Positions 49,915 to 61,998 of a stretch of 64,000 nt of DNA are shown here, in pieces. The notes beneath the pieces were generated by a model. That model was not told the origin of the DNA and made no database searches. It worked only from the letters and a program-made list of their open reading frames with translations. The stretch's first letter is position 1. Every line of letters starts with the position of its first letter. The DNA is from Drosophila persimilis (lineage: Eukaryota; Arthropoda; Insecta; Diptera; Drosophilidae), in assembly GCF_003286085.1 (NCBI RefSeq), contig NW_020825312.1, positions 5,828,001-5,892,000 on the forward strand. The letters run 5' to 3'. The translations under genes and the position numbers were made by a program.

Positions 49915-51966
49915 GTAGGTGCACCCTTTTCCCTTTGTTCTTTGTTTCCCCTTGTCCTTTGTCCCCCCTCCCCCCCTCCCACCATCCATATGAAATAACA
50001 ACAAGCATGGAGTTTTGCTGATGCTGTTCATTGCCGATAAAAAGTGCTTACAAATTACTACGCTCGTACCCTGCCACACTGGCAACCTGCCACCCTACCA
50101 CCCTACCACACTGCCACACTGCCACATGTTATGGAATAATTGTTTATTTGTGTGCTCGTGTGCTGGAAATGAATTGAATTGAATGTGCATTGTTTAAATG
50201 GCAAATGGCAAATGGAAAATGGAGAATGGAACGGAAATGGAAATGGAAAGTCCTCGAGCAAAGTCCGAAATGCATTTCGTTATCTTTGAGATGCAAATAC
50301 CTGTTTTACAATAATTCGCCATGCCAAGATCCAGATTCCGACACCTATCGAAGCACCTCAGCAGGCACCTCGTGGCCCTGGAGGTGGAGGTTCAGGAGAA
50401 GCTGGCGGCCAGCAATTACTTTCGAGATCTTGATTATGCCACCCCCCCCTTCACACACGAATGATCAACCGATGCTTGGCTCTGGCGCTGCTCTGCTGAT
50501 ATGATGATGTTTTATGGACACAGCTAAGAAATTAGGATGCAGGCGAGCCATAAAGCCGAAGCTTCCAATTAGGCAGGAGCCAGAATCAGAGCCCAAACGA
50601 CGCACCGTTCCATAATAAGTTCAAGGAGAGAGACAGAGAGAGGAAAAGCGAGAAAAAGGAGCTGGAGCTGGACCTGGACCTAGATCGGGGGGTAATCTCA
50701 ATAAAACAAGCAGCTTACGATGCCACAAATGGCCAAAGGACACGTCTGCCTCTCTCATTGGCACGCACTCCTAATTTGCTTACCTTTTTAGCACCAGCCA
50801 TCCAGCCAGCCATCCAGCCAACCATCCAGCCAGCCATCCAGGTGTAGGTGGAGTGACGACTCTCTCCAGGCGTAATGAAGCACAGCTTCATAAAAATTCA
50901 TTATTTATTTAATACGCAGGTTTTTCCCGGCTCCAGCTTCACTTTCATCCTTAGCTGCTGCTCCTGCCATCCAACGCCCCTCTGGAGCAGCGAGGGAGAG
51001 GAAAATAAAATAAATTTACGCCTGCGACTGTTAAGAAGAGAACAAAAGTCATGAACCGCACACCCGCTTCACTCCGCTCCGCTCTCGAACATACCTCCGA
51101 ACAGGATTATGAACTAAGCCATAAATCAAGCCACTGAACCAGGGAGCAGGGACAAAGCTGATGCCGTGCCGATGCCTACTCCTGAACCAATCGGTGAACG
51201 AATGAGACAGATTGAAGTCACAAAAGAGGTCATCGACGATAAGACCTCTGCTCTGATTGCACTATTTGGAATGCTAAAGAAACTAAGATTGCAATTTGGA
51301 TCTGGATCGTGAATGATTTCAAATAGAATAGGAGTTTGGCTGCTATAAACGGATCCACAAACTGGACCTGAAATGCATCTATGTATCTATCAGTTCAAGA
51401 ACTAAAGCAATCCTCGACTGAGACCATGAACTAACGCACGAAACAACTCCTGAACCAGCAACGCAAGAGCGGCCCCAAGAGCAACCCTTAACCCAGTTAG
51501 TGGAACAAGTTGTGAGCGAACCAGTGAACCAATCCACTCTGGATTCATGCATACACCATGAGCCCTTCGCATCTCCGTGGTGGCTGTACGGCTATGTGGG
51601 GGTAAATACGGGGGTGGCGTTGCGCAGATTGTTAGCAAAGTGTGCCACCACGTACATGTTACATTTATAATGTTGTTTTTATGGTTCAACCGTTGTACGC
51701 ACCTCCTGCCACTCCAGTCCCCAGTCCCCAGTCCCCTGTCCTCAGTCCTCATTCCTGCTCTTCCTGCCACATTATGACCATGGCTGTTCCTGCTGGCTGC
51801 CGCAGAGAGCTTTAATGAATTTAAAGGCGCATATGGACAAATGTGCGGATGAACCCCGCAAGGAAAACAAACCGCAGACTTCGCATCTCTCCCTATCCTA
51901 AGAACTAGGTTCTGTATTGTGTATCCTCGTACCCTAATAGCTTATCTCCGCCTGTCTCCTTCACAG
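49915..51966 (+). other. Ten-a: Ten-a intron (phase 1), 2.05 kb
   Basis: GTAGGT donor and CTCCTTCACAG acceptor. It contains a CCATCCAGCCAG-type repeat near 50797-50840 and otherwise unremarkable sequence. Confidence 0.85.
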
Positions 51967-52152
51967 CTGTTTGCAGTCTGGACTGTGGGCGGAACGGGGT
52001 GTGCGAGTCCGGTAAGTGCCGCTGCAACACTGGATGGACGGGCAACCTCTGCGATCAGCTGCCCTGCGATGCTCGATGCTCGGAGCACGGCCAATGCAAG
52101 AACGGGACCTGCGTCTGTTCCCAAGGATGGAATGGCAGGCACTGCACCCTGC
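51967..52152 (+). CDS. Ten-a: Ten-a exon: EGF repeats 6 and 7
   Basis: The acceptor tccttcacag ends at 51966 and the donor gtaagt starts at 52153, phase 1 on both sides. After completing an Ala codon it reads [52 protein letters not shown] and GWNGRHCTL. Both repeats have six cysteines. NGT gives a possible N-glycosylation site. The sequence closely follows teneurin EGF6/EGF7. In vertebrate teneurins a short alternatively spliced insert falls between EGF7 and EGF8, which here corresponds to the following 3.5-kb intron; I did not find such an exon in it. Confidence 0.93.
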
Positions 52153-55100
52153 GTAAGTACAACAAAATATGTATCTATTTTGAAAATGCATCTCTAGGAT
52201 GCATTCTACATATATCTAGTGTTAAGTCTAGTGGGCTCATCGAAATCATTAGCACACTGCCGGTGGGGAGATTTCCTTCGCCATCCGCCGACGGTCAATC
52301 GATTAGCACATAGAAACCCTGCCAATCGGCAGTGCCACTGCCACTGCCACCGCCAGTGGCAGCAACCGCAGCCGCTGCTGTTGCAGCAACATTGTCGCCT
52401 CCTGTCGCAGCGCGGCTGTCCAAAGCCAGCCAAAAAAAAAAACAGCACCAGAAGCAGTAACAACTTTGTGGTGGCTGTTGCAAGTGCCACTTCCCACTGC
52501 CACTGCCACTGCCACAGCCCTTTGCCTCTCCCTTATCCACAGTCGCGGTCCCGGTCCCTGTCCCAGTCCTAGTGCCTTATCCCCCAGCACCAGCTCCAAC
52601 CCCAGCTCCAGCCCCAGCCGCTGTACCTCTCCTCTCCCTTATCCCCTGTCAATGTTGCTGCTGTCGTGCTTTTTATCAATTCCTTCTTTCTTTTTTCGGG
52701 TTTGCTTTTTGTAGCTTGGCGCTGGCGCTGGCTCTGGCGCTGGCTCTGTCCCTGGTTCTGGTTCTGGCATTGGGGCTTTCTGTCTGAGGAGTCGATGCAC
52801 CCAAAGTATTTTGTACATGTTTACGCCATTTGCCGTCGCCGAGCCGCCCACTGCCGTGACACCATCGCTGGCTCTGTCCCGTTCCTGTTCCCTGACTTCG
52901 TCTCCTATCGTGCCTTTCCAATGGAAGTGCGTTTGACAGTTTTGCCGCCATGACTTAACCATGTTGTTTGGGGCCAAGGAACAGGAGGCAAAAAACAGGC
53001 AGCACAAAGCAGCAGCAGCAGCAGCAGCAGCATGGACAGGGACAAGGGCAGAGGCAGAGGCAGAGGCACTTGGCAGCAATGCACCATGATGATAAGTAGC
53101 TATCGATTGACAGTGATTAAAACTTTTAAAACAAACAGTCATGTTGCAAAAACATCCACAACCGCAACAACCCGGAACGTGTGGCGCCTCGTCCTCACCC
53201 GCCGCCGGCTCAGGCATGCATGTAATGCCATTACATCTCTCTGTCTCTGTCTCTGTCTCTGTCCCTGTCCCTGTGTGTGACTGTCTGTCTGTCTCTTTCT
53301 GGCGATCAACATTTCGTTGACGTGTGCAAAACCAATAAAACTTCCGACGTCATTCCAGTCAGACCCAATCTTGGCTCTCGACTAGCCCTCGCCCTCCCTC
53401 CCTCCCTCCCACTCTCACGGCAAGGGCTTTCAATCGATTTAAGTGTTGCAGGCCATATGGGAGGGGGCGGGGCAGGGCGGGGGTTTTGGGCTTTCCGATG
53501 GGGCACGATGGCTGAGGGGCTGAGACGTGCGAGTCACGCTTGCACGGGCTCAAAGTGCCACCCAAATACACTAATACGAGTACATGCATACGACTGGCTC
53601 TACCTCTCGTACTCGTATTCGTACGTATATCCATGTCTGCGGTGCTGAATGTATTTTTAGAAAGTACTTAACGACTTTCCCCCCTGAGATAGTACATATA
53701 AGAGGAGTGTGTGTGTGTACGCCTTTATGCCGCCCTTTGTTACACATGGAGTGAGTCGAGATTAGACCTTTCAACTGAACTGTATCGAACTGCAGTCAGT
53801 GAACGACTTCAATGCGCCGGAGCTGATTGAATTCGAAACAGAGATTTCTGGCAAATTACGCGCCTCTGCCTGTGATAGGGAGTTCTTTCTGTAGCCATCC
53901 GCCAAGGGGAAGACATGGAAAACATAGCGATTAATGAATGATTCTTTAGTCGAGTCTGGCAATCCTTTTAATTAAAGGATCCTTAAAGATGTTTGGATCT
54001 CATTTATATGTGGAGCAGCAAAGGCCGCTCAGACCTTCAACCATTGACATTCCAGCGAGTGCGCCACCCCTTTCCCCCACCTACGCCCAAAAATATGTAC
54101 ACTGTTCTGCCCTACGTGGTTTTTTTTTTATTATTTTTTGTTTCTGCAGTTTATGTTGCTTTACGCTTCCTGTGATTTTATTATGGATTGCAAAACATGT
54201 GTCGGCCTGTGTCGCGTTGGCCAGATTACAACATTTTTCAATGGCCAGACATAAAAAGCGAGGGATTTGTCCGCCAAAAGTGATAAAATAGGGCAGCAGA
54301 GGCAGTATGGGCAGGATAGGCAGGAGGCAGGAGGCAGGAAGGGTGCAAACAATCAAAAGAAAAACAGAGACATGGGGCTGAGCCGGTATCAACTGTGAAC
54401 AATCTCAGGGAGGACCCAGAGACAGAGACATAGGGATGGAACCAAGCCCGCAGAATAAACAAAGACTATGTGGGCTGTTTCAGAGAACAGAAGAACATTC
54501 TGTAGAAGATAGATATATCGGGGAAAAGCTGAGTGACAGGCATAGATCGATGATAGGCGCTCCTTCCCGTTCCCTGCTGTAACGGTTAATTATCCATTGG
54601 ATAATCTATGGGTTTTTTTTACCAAGAAATTAACTTAGAGAACCTTCCTCTATAAGGTATCACTCTTTGCCATCACTCATCGTTGGATATCTACCACCTA
54701 TCCATCTTAGTTTCTAAATATTTTTCGCAAAGAAATTTCCCTTGGGGAATTGGGTTTCCCTGAGGTTCGTGTTCGTCTCTAAGCCAGTCAGCATTTGACA
54801 GATTTCTCTGAAGGTGGAGGTCGGGCCCAAGCTGTCTGAGGAAGGGGCTGGACGGGCCGGGCCGGGTTTCAATATTTGCAACAACACTTGATGTTATTGC
54901 CAATATGTGTGCACAAACACGCACTCAGGACTCGGGACTCAGGACTCAGGACTCAGGCTAAGGGACTCGTAAACAGGAAGGCAGTAACAGGCAAGGAAGT
55001 CATTTTATGCGCCGCAAACTTTTTAACATAACGGAAGCTGGGTTAGCAGGGCTCTATAGGGACCGCTCCACCAGTAGCGGTGCCAATGCCAATGCCAGTG

Positions 55101-55705
55101 CCAGTACCGTACCTCATTTTGCAAATGACACATGTCAAGTGACATTAACTTTGCGTCAAATGCTATCGTGGCACAAACAAATAAAGCCCAAACGAAGAGG
55201 GGTAAGGGCAAATGTGTGGAAGGAGCTGGGGAGCGGAGGAGAAGGGAAAATCATCTATCGTTAGGTTACGTTTCGTTGGGTTTTTATGTTTGTCGAACAT
55301 TTCGTTGAGTGTTCGCTGATGATGATGCCGCCAAAGGTTAACTTTGCTTTTCTTTCTATCCTTTGCTCCGCAGAGAGAGAGAAAGAGAGAGGGAGTGGGC
55401 AAACATTAAAATTATTTTTATATTCATGATGTTGATAATGGGGTGGAACGTGGAGGTGGTATGCTGGATGGATTGGGCGATTGTGGATTGGTGGAGTGTT
55501 CTCATTCAATTTGAAGCCCCACTCGATCTTCTGGAGGTGTGCTCTTTATTAAACCGAAACACAAGTTCCACACTGGAATACAAAGTGGAGGCTTATAATA
55601 ATATGGCGGCTATATAATTATCCCTAGTGGGATATTGACGCAGCCGATGGGCGACTTAAATCAATCAAAAATCATTCATAATCCTCCCTTCCATCGACTC
55701 TTTAG
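52153..55705 (+). other. Ten-a: Ten-a intron (phase 1), 3.55 kb
   Basis: GTAAGT donor and ctctttag acceptor. Rich in CCACTG/CCAGTC hexamers at 52320-52570 and (TGGCGC) units near 52720. No exon is recognised. Confidence 0.85.
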
Positions 55706-55852
55706 CTGGCTGCGAGAACGGCTGCTCACGGCATGGACAGTGCACCCTGGAGAACGGCGAGTACCGATGCGACTGCATTGAGGGATGGGCTGGCAGCGAC
55801 TGCTCGATAGCCCTGGAACTTAACTGCAAGGACAACATTGACAACGATGGCG
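55706..55852 (+). CDS. Ten-a: Ten-a exon: EGF repeat 8 and start of cysteine-rich region
   Basis: The acceptor ctctttag ends at 55705 and the donor gtaagt starts at 55853; phase 1 on both sides with a Pro junction codon. It reads [20 protein letters not shown], then [12 protein letters not shown], a six-cysteine EGF8. It continues into [16 protein letters not shown], where the last Gly-Asp pair is split by the next intron. EGF8 runs directly into the Asp-rich DNDGDG motif typical of teneurins. At 147 bases it is the smallest of the EGF-bearing exons. Confidence 0.93.
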
Positions 55853-55919
55853 GTAAGTGCGAGGAAAACTGAATGAACCCCCTCTCTTCTGCTACGACAG
55901 TCGTTCTATCCGTTCCCAG
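55853..55919 (+). other. Ten-a: Ten-a intron (phase 1), only 67 bases
   Basis: A minimal fly intron with GTAAGT donor and TTCCCAG acceptor. An earlier CGACAG at about 55895-55900 could be a competing acceptor but would break the frame of the conserved protein. Confidence 0.9.
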
Positions 55920-56127
55920 ATGGGATGACCGACTGCTCGGACAGCGAGTGCTGCTCGCACCCGGCCTGCTCCGAGCACATCATGTGCCTCTCCTCGAACG
56001 ATCCCGTGGAGGTGCTGCTCCGCAAGCAGCCGCCCTCGGTGACGGCCTCCTTCTACCAGCGCGTCAAGTTCCTGATCGAGGAGAACTCCGTGCAGTCGTA
56101 CGCCCACATGGATGAGTACAGCGAAAA
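55920..56127 (+). CDS. Ten-a: Ten-a exon: cysteine-rich region after EGF8
   Basis: Begins after ttcccag (55919) and ends before GTAAGT (56128). It reads [20 protein letters not shown], then [40 protein letters not shown] and YAHMDEYSE, and ends with two bases AA of a split codon. DxDNDGDGxxDCxDxECC is a calcium-binding-like teneurin signature, and the [16 protein letters not shown] stretch is conserved across the family. The switch to phase 2 at the 3' end is important because the next recognised constitutive exon (transthyretin-like, NHL and YD domains) is not in this window. The protein is therefore cut here by the window end, not by a mutation. Confidence 0.93.
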
Positions 56128-56482
56128 GTAAGTGGCCCACCTTATCGATAAGCTACCTGCAGCCTGCAGCCTGCAGCCTGCAGCCCCCAAGGCTATACTA
56201 TATATAGAGACCCCCCATTTATCCATATATCTCCATATACATATAAATATGTAGATATGGGTCTGATTCTTAGTGCGCAGTCTAGGCCCACAGGGCCACA
56301 GGGAAAGATATATAGATCGCATCTATCGAATGTAAATGCAGAGTAGCTCAAGGAGATCCTTGCTTTCCATTGAGCGACTCTCGAGTTTCCTTCCTGAGTT
56401 CGAATCTTTTGTTTCCGTTACCGTTACCGTTACCGTTTCGATTTTGCGTTCGCTATAAGTTTTGTTGGTGAACCGGTTGCAG

Positions 56483-56551
56483 GCCGCGGCATTATTCATC
56501 TTCCACCTCGAATGAGGACGCATCTAGGACGATCTGCCCGGCCCGCAGCGA
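56483..56551 (+). CDS. Ten-a: Candidate Ten-a cassette exon, 69 nt
   Basis: Flanked by gaaccggttgcag (ends 56482) and the donor GTGAGA (56552). Length is divisible by three. Read in the phase left by the preceding exon (AA + G) it gives K then PRHYSSSTSNEDAS and 8 more residues (RTICPARS) without a stop, ending with two bases GA. Its base composition is more mixed and less repetitive than the flanking intron. Inclusion would add 23 residues after the [10 protein letters not shown] end of the cysteine-rich region. No homologue is remembered, so this rests on splice sites, phase and openness only, and chance cannot be excluded. Confidence 0.35.
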
Positions 56552-57714
56552 GTGAGAAATTTTACATTGGAATTTCGTTTGAACTATTTCCGTTTCCGTT
56601 TCGGTTCTGTGTGTATTCTTTAAGCTTTATGGGTGCAATGAAGAGAAAAAGCTCAAATTATTTCCGTACATGTATCTACGTAGATGTGTGCCTATATATA
56701 TCCGTATCGAACACCATATCGATCTATATACACACACATGTACACATACTAAATGTTTTTACTTTATGCTTTTCACCACAAAAGTTTCCAAAACAGAAAC
56801 CAAAAGAAAACAAAAACAGAAACAAAAAAAAAAAAAGAAAAAGTAAAAGTTAATTTATTTTTACCAATTTTTCAACTAAATACACTTCAAGTAGTCTCAA
56901 TCAATCAATCAATTAATCAATCAAATTCCAAGCAAAAAAAAAAATAAAAAAAATAAAGAAAACAGCAAAAGAAATAAAAAATCTTAACCCATTCACATTC
57001 CCACAATCCCGTACGCCTCTCTCCCCTCAATGAGTCTATCATTTATGCGCTAAAAATATGTTCAAATGAAGAATGAAAACAAGACAAATTGTTGAATTTT
57101 TGGCCTTTTCTTTTCTCTTGTTCCTCTGAGTTCCGTTCCATTCAATTCCATTCTGTGCCTGTATTACTTTCGGTGACATTCCTGAGTTCCGTTTGGATTC
57201 TCTCGGTTTTCTCTGTTTTCTCCTAAAAGAGTAGAGTATTTTCCTAGTTTGAGCTTTTTCTTTTCTTGCCTGCCTGGGAATCAAGATCAGATCGAAGAAG
57301 AGCAGAATGATGAAAAGATGCTACAAGCCCGAGCCCAAAAAACAATCCCGAAAAAGGAAAAGAAATTCACAAAAATAGACTATTATTTAACCATTTAGTT
57401 GATTTTCTCTTGAGTTACGGAACTGAAATATAAGTGAGTGTCTCATTTCGATTTGATTCTTCGTTTCCATTTCAATTTCTGTAAGCCGCCTCATTTCTCT
57501 CATTCTCTCAAAAGAAAACTCAGAACAATACGAGAAAAGCCAAACCAAAATCAAAAGCGAATATATAATGATAGCACTTCATTGAGTATGTGTGTTGTCT
57601 AGTGTTCTACCTCCTTGTGTTCGTCTTACCCAAAAAAAAAACAAACAACAAAAAAATAATAAAAGAAAACCTGAACAAAATGAAATGAAACTCTATAAAA
57701 GATGGAAATATAAG

Positions 57715-57716
<2 letters not shown>

Positions 57717-57745
<29 letters not shown>
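57717..57745. repeat. Poly-A homopolymer, 29 bases
   Basis: Twenty-nine uninterrupted A residues in the long 3' intron. No target-site duplication or gene-like sequence upstream was seen, so I do not call it a retrotransposon tail. Confidence 0.85.
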
Positions 57746-58512
57746 CAAAAGCAAAAACGAGAAGTCCCAGACCCTACGATAAGTATATGTATGTATGATC
57801 ACCGATCAAGGTCCTAGGTCTAACTCTAGCTGCGGTCGAAGACCCGGCTACCATTTTGGTAGTTTACTTTATATTTGATTTGCTTTCGTTTGGTTTCCTT
57901 AACCTTCAGATTACCACCGAAATATATGCTCCAGCTAGTGTATATATATATCTATATCTATATAGTACTTGAATATTTAGCGTGTACTCTTTTGTTGTTG
58001 CCTTGATTTCGATTCCGATTCCGATTTCGATTTCGTTTTTTGTTACGATTACATCCTCCGCGAATACCTTCGCTGATGCCCAGACCGCAAAGAGGATTCC
58101 CAAAGAGAGGAGGAAAGATGAGCGATGAATCGATTTTGATTTACTTTCGTCTTACTTTTTTTTTATGTTCATATCTTTCTGGTCAACGCGTGGTTTCCGT
58201 GTCAGTTTCAGTTTCAGTTTAACTTTCATTTTCGTTTCATTTCATTTCGTTTCGTGCATTAACCAACTAACCATACTAAAAACCAACCAAAGATGAAACC
58301 AAAACCCCAAAGATGTCTGCCGATCTCCGTCTCCGTCACCGTCTCTGTCTTCGTCTCCGTATCCGTCTTCGTCTTCGTCTCACCATCAGACTAAGTGTGT
58401 TTGTCAAATGTGTTTTTGCGTTCCTTTCTTATTGTGTCGTTTACTGTTCCTTTCCATTTCCGTTTCGTTTCGTTTGGTTCCGTTCCGTTTCTTTACTCTT
58501 CTGTTCACTAAG

Positions 58513-58539
58513 CTATGAAAGTACAAATCTCAACTTTAG
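58513..58539 (+). CDS. Ten-a: Candidate Ten-a microexon, 27 nt (first of two)
   Basis: A long pyrimidine-rich tract (about 58450-58506) leads to ttcactaag, then 27 bases, then the donor GTATGC at 58540. In the phase of the preceding exon it reads N-YESTNLNF plus AG. It is symmetric (phase 2 to 2) and has the same length as the candidate 354 bases downstream. Teneurins are known to carry short alternatively spliced inserts. This is inference from splice-site architecture. Confidence 0.35.
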
Positions 58540-58892
58540 GTATGCTAAAAGTAAACAAAAAAAAAAAAATAAAAAATACCAGAAAATTATTACAAATTCT
58601 TAAGCAATATCAAAGTTTGAACAATTCGTTAACGAAACGCATTTTTGTCTTTTAATTTCTTTTTTATTGTCCTGTCAATTACTTGTGTACTGTCCTACTC
58701 TGTTGCTGTGGCTCGATACCTTCATGTTGTGTGCTAAACCAAACCAAAAACCAAACAAAAAATCAAATCCAAATCAAATTTCAACACCAACCGAAATGCA
58801 TTTCCCACATGCAAATCAATATCCAAATCAAAAAAAAAAATATCACAAAATACAAAAAAAAAATCCTACGTTTTCTACCCGTGAATTTGTAG

Positions 58893-58919
58893 TCTCTTCT
58901 GGAGCTCGTTCACACCTTG
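58893..58919 (+). CDS. Ten-a: Candidate Ten-a microexon, 27 nt (second of two)
   Basis: The acceptor gtgaatttgtag ends at 58892 and the strong donor GTAAGT begins at 58920. In the phase left by the exon ending at 56127 it reads N-LFWSSFTP plus TG. From memory, Ten-m has a similar aromatic insert (an FW-x-x-F pattern) just before its conserved VIRG segment, which would be the same protein position. GC-content is higher than in the surrounding A-rich DNA. Best supported of the three candidates, but still not verified. Confidence 0.45.
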
Positions 58920-59835
58920 GTAAGTCGAAAAAAATACAAATAAAAAACAAAACAAAACAAAAAAAAAAACACTTGAGAATGAAAACAGGCGTAACCATTT
59001 GGGTTTCCCGAACAGAAAAGAAAAACCAAAACAAAATTCTTTGTTATAGTCGCATCTACCTCAGTTGATTCTGGATTTTATGTTACCCTCATCCAAACAT
59101 CCAAACATCCAGCCAGCCATCCATCCATCCACAGAATGCATTTTGAACATGGCTTGTTTGTTCGATTTCAGTTCTCATACCGTAAAATGCATCCGAACCG
59201 CACACGAGACGTTTTTATTTGATCCCACAATATAAGATGTATATCGCATTTCCGATCCTTCGATCCTTCGCCCTCCCGATCTCCCCCCATCAATTACAGC
59301 TCAAAGCAAGCCTTGGAATCCATCCTTCCACAGGAGAACCTCCAATACTTAGTGAAATGGATTCTCCAAGCTACAGCTACAGTTCACAGCTCAAGCTTTC
59401 AAAGAAAGAATCACCAAATGGATTCCAAAACGATTCTATAATATTGGGAACTATGATACCCCAAAATCCAATTGCGAAAGGACTTTACTTTGAGCTTTGA
59501 TTCATGCTCAACTTTTCACCGAAATCCTCCACAATACAATATTTCCAGGGCCAATGGTAGATGGTCCTTTACAGCTGTTGCAACTGTTGCAAGTGTTCGG
59601 CTGCCTTTCGGCTGTAATTACTTTTCAAATGCGCCAGATATGCAGAACAGTTCGCTCCCATCTCTGTCTCCATCTCCTGCACCGTTCCAGCTCGTTGCAC
59701 TGCCCCTTGCTTGTCGTATAATGCCATTTTGTTGATTTTAAATTACATTTTAACATGCGAAAAAACAAAAAAAAAAAACGCAGCGTATAAAAAAGGGATC
59801 GAAAAGTCAACAAATCATTCATGTAAATATAACAC

Positions 59836-59836
59836 G

Positions 59837-59866
<30 letters not shown>
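59836..59866. repeat. CAA trinucleotide repeat
   Basis: Ten uninterrupted CAA units. Confidence 0.9.
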
Positions 59867-59867
<1 letters not shown>

Positions 59868-59961
59868 AAAGTAGAGTAAAGACAAGAACAAAAAAACATG
59901 TATAATGGAAAATGCATTCATAATTTTGTACCTCACAGATACAAACACACACACATACTGA

Positions 59962-59967
<6 letters not shown>

Positions 59968-59995
<28 letters not shown>

Positions 59996-59996
59996 G
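59968..59996. repeat. CA dinucleotide microsatellite
   Basis: Uninterrupted CA run, preceded by a shorter one at 59944-59955. Confidence 0.9.
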
Positions 59997-60140
59997 ATGC
60001 AACCACACGCGCACACTTGCATATCATGGATATATTTTTTGCATATTTATTTGTTAATTTCCATCGTTTTCGTGTTTTTTTGTAGGGAAAAATGAGAATT
60101 GAAAATAACCGAATATCGATATATACGTATATATCCCCCC

Positions 60141-60172
60141 ATATATATATATATATATGTATGCATATACCG

Positions 60173-60201
<29 letters not shown>
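60141..60201. repeat. Two TA dinucleotide runs
   Basis: TA runs at about 60141-60158 and 60172-60201, separated by ATGCATATACCG. Confidence 0.85.
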
Positions 60202-60204
<3 letters not shown>

Positions 60205-61367
60205 ATTGTATGTGTTATGTGTACCGTGTCTATATGTGTATTTAGTTTGATTTCCGATTTGTGTTTTCCGTTCGCCAATCAACCAATCAACCAGTATTAA
60301 CACTCATACTAATCCAGACCCCAACCCGAACCCCGAACCCGGACCCCAAATCCCAAGCCCCAACCACCACCCAGAAACCATTCAGAGAACCTATTTATTC
60401 AGTTACTGCCCATCGTTTTTCCTCTATTCTACTCTACTCTATTCTCATTGATTTGGCATGTGAGCATTGCGAAATGACCTTTGGACCACTTTTCATTTGA
60501 TTTCCTCGACGTTCTTCAAACACTCCACTCCAACACTATTTCTCTCTCTTTCCCTCTCTCTATCTCTACCTCAGTCACTGTCTCTCTCACTGTCTCTCTC
60601 CACTTACACCAGATCTTTTTTGAGTTGTACGTTTATTTACGATTGTCATCCAAAGTTTAGCCCATCACTTTTCTACACTCTCTCTCTCTCTCGTTCTCTC
60701 TCTCAATGTTTATGTTTCCTTGTCCTTTTTGGTTCCATTTTTAGTTGAATTTTGATCAATGCTTTTTAAGGTAAAAATCTCATTAAATGTAAATCACTTA
60801 CTTGGTTTTATTTATCGATTATCGATTAACGATTATCTGTTATCTGTTCATTTTTTGTTAACCAAACGAAAAATAAATTGAAAGAAATATGTATACAAAA
60901 ACAGAAACCAGAAACCAGCAAACAGAAACCAGATACCAGATATCAGAGAGCAAGTCCTGATTTGCTCGATCTACCAGTTAGGTGTTCCCCCCTCCAAAAA
61001 CCAAAAAAAGAACAAAAACCTCCCAGCAGATCAGCCTCTGACAGGAGGAAAAGCAGCAGAACCAATAACCAAAAGATATCCAATCAAAGTCTATATTTGT
61101 GCGAAAAATGCAAGTAAAACGAAAGAAAATATCTATCTATATCCTTATATGTTGTCCACCCGAAACAGAAACCAACAAATATAACAAAAAAAAAGAGAAA
61201 AAACAAAAAAAATATATGAAAAAATTAAAGAAGAAAAAATATGAAACGAATAAAAAACATCCCAACAAACCCCTAAACGTATCCCTAAATGTCCTAATTG
61301 TCTGCGTCTAAGCCATTTGTTTATATGTTTTCCAAATACAACAAAACTCGCCCACACAATCGCATAA

Positions 61368-61392
61368 ACCCATCCATCCATCCATCCATCCA
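61368..61392. repeat. CCAT tetranucleotide repeat
   Basis: Six tandem CATC units. Confidence 0.9.
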
Positions 61393-61985
61393 TACATCCC
61401 ACTGTCAACACAAAGAAATCTCCATTAAAGCTCTAACAAAAAACAAAACAAAAAAAAATAGCTAAATAAAAGCACACAAAAAAATACAAAAAAAAATATG
61501 ATGAAAAAACAAGAAGAAAAAAAATGAAAAAAGGAAGGAAGAAAAAAATTCTTTAAAAAACAATTCAGAATGCAAATTATTTCATCAAGTTTTGCGTTTC
61601 TTTTTTCGGTTTCTATATTTTAATTATTTAATTTTTTTCTACAAAATATCTTTGAACTGTCTATGCAAAAATGTGATATTTTTCACGGCTATTGGGCAAA
61701 TGCGAAAAGCGTAAATTAAATTATGAGAAAACAGTAGAGGAAGGCCAACTTCGGCAAGCCGAAGCTTCGAACACCTTATTCCGTAGCCTTGTGGAATAGT
61801 ACCCTACATATCCAGTGCTAGTCTTAATAGATTTTTGTGGCTTGATATACGGAAAACCATTAGCTGAACTGTGGCTTAAAATATATGTGTGTACATACGC
61901 GTAGTGTTGCACCGATTCAAAAAGCTGCCGTAGCCTAGTGACTTAGTGACTGTCCTCTCGGTAAAGTTTGAACCCCCAACTAGAA

Positions 61986-61998
61986 GAGGGTATACAAA
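61986..61998. repeat. Partial match to the GGGTATACAAA element
   Basis: GAGGGTATACAAA repeats the right arm and flank of the palindromes at 326 and 23987, but the left arm is not clear here. A weak third copy. Confidence 0.25.

Noticed and set aside
59160..59192. Possible small exon ending at a GTAAAA donor after cacag at 59133 or tttcag at 59180
   Set aside because: The implied lengths (47 or 10 bases) are not divisible by three and would shift the Ten-a frame.
59219..59500. 93-codon + strand frame with a Ser/Tyr-rich middle
   Set aside because: The nearest acceptor (ccttccacag) gives the wrong phase and leads to a stop within six codons in the Ten-a frame.
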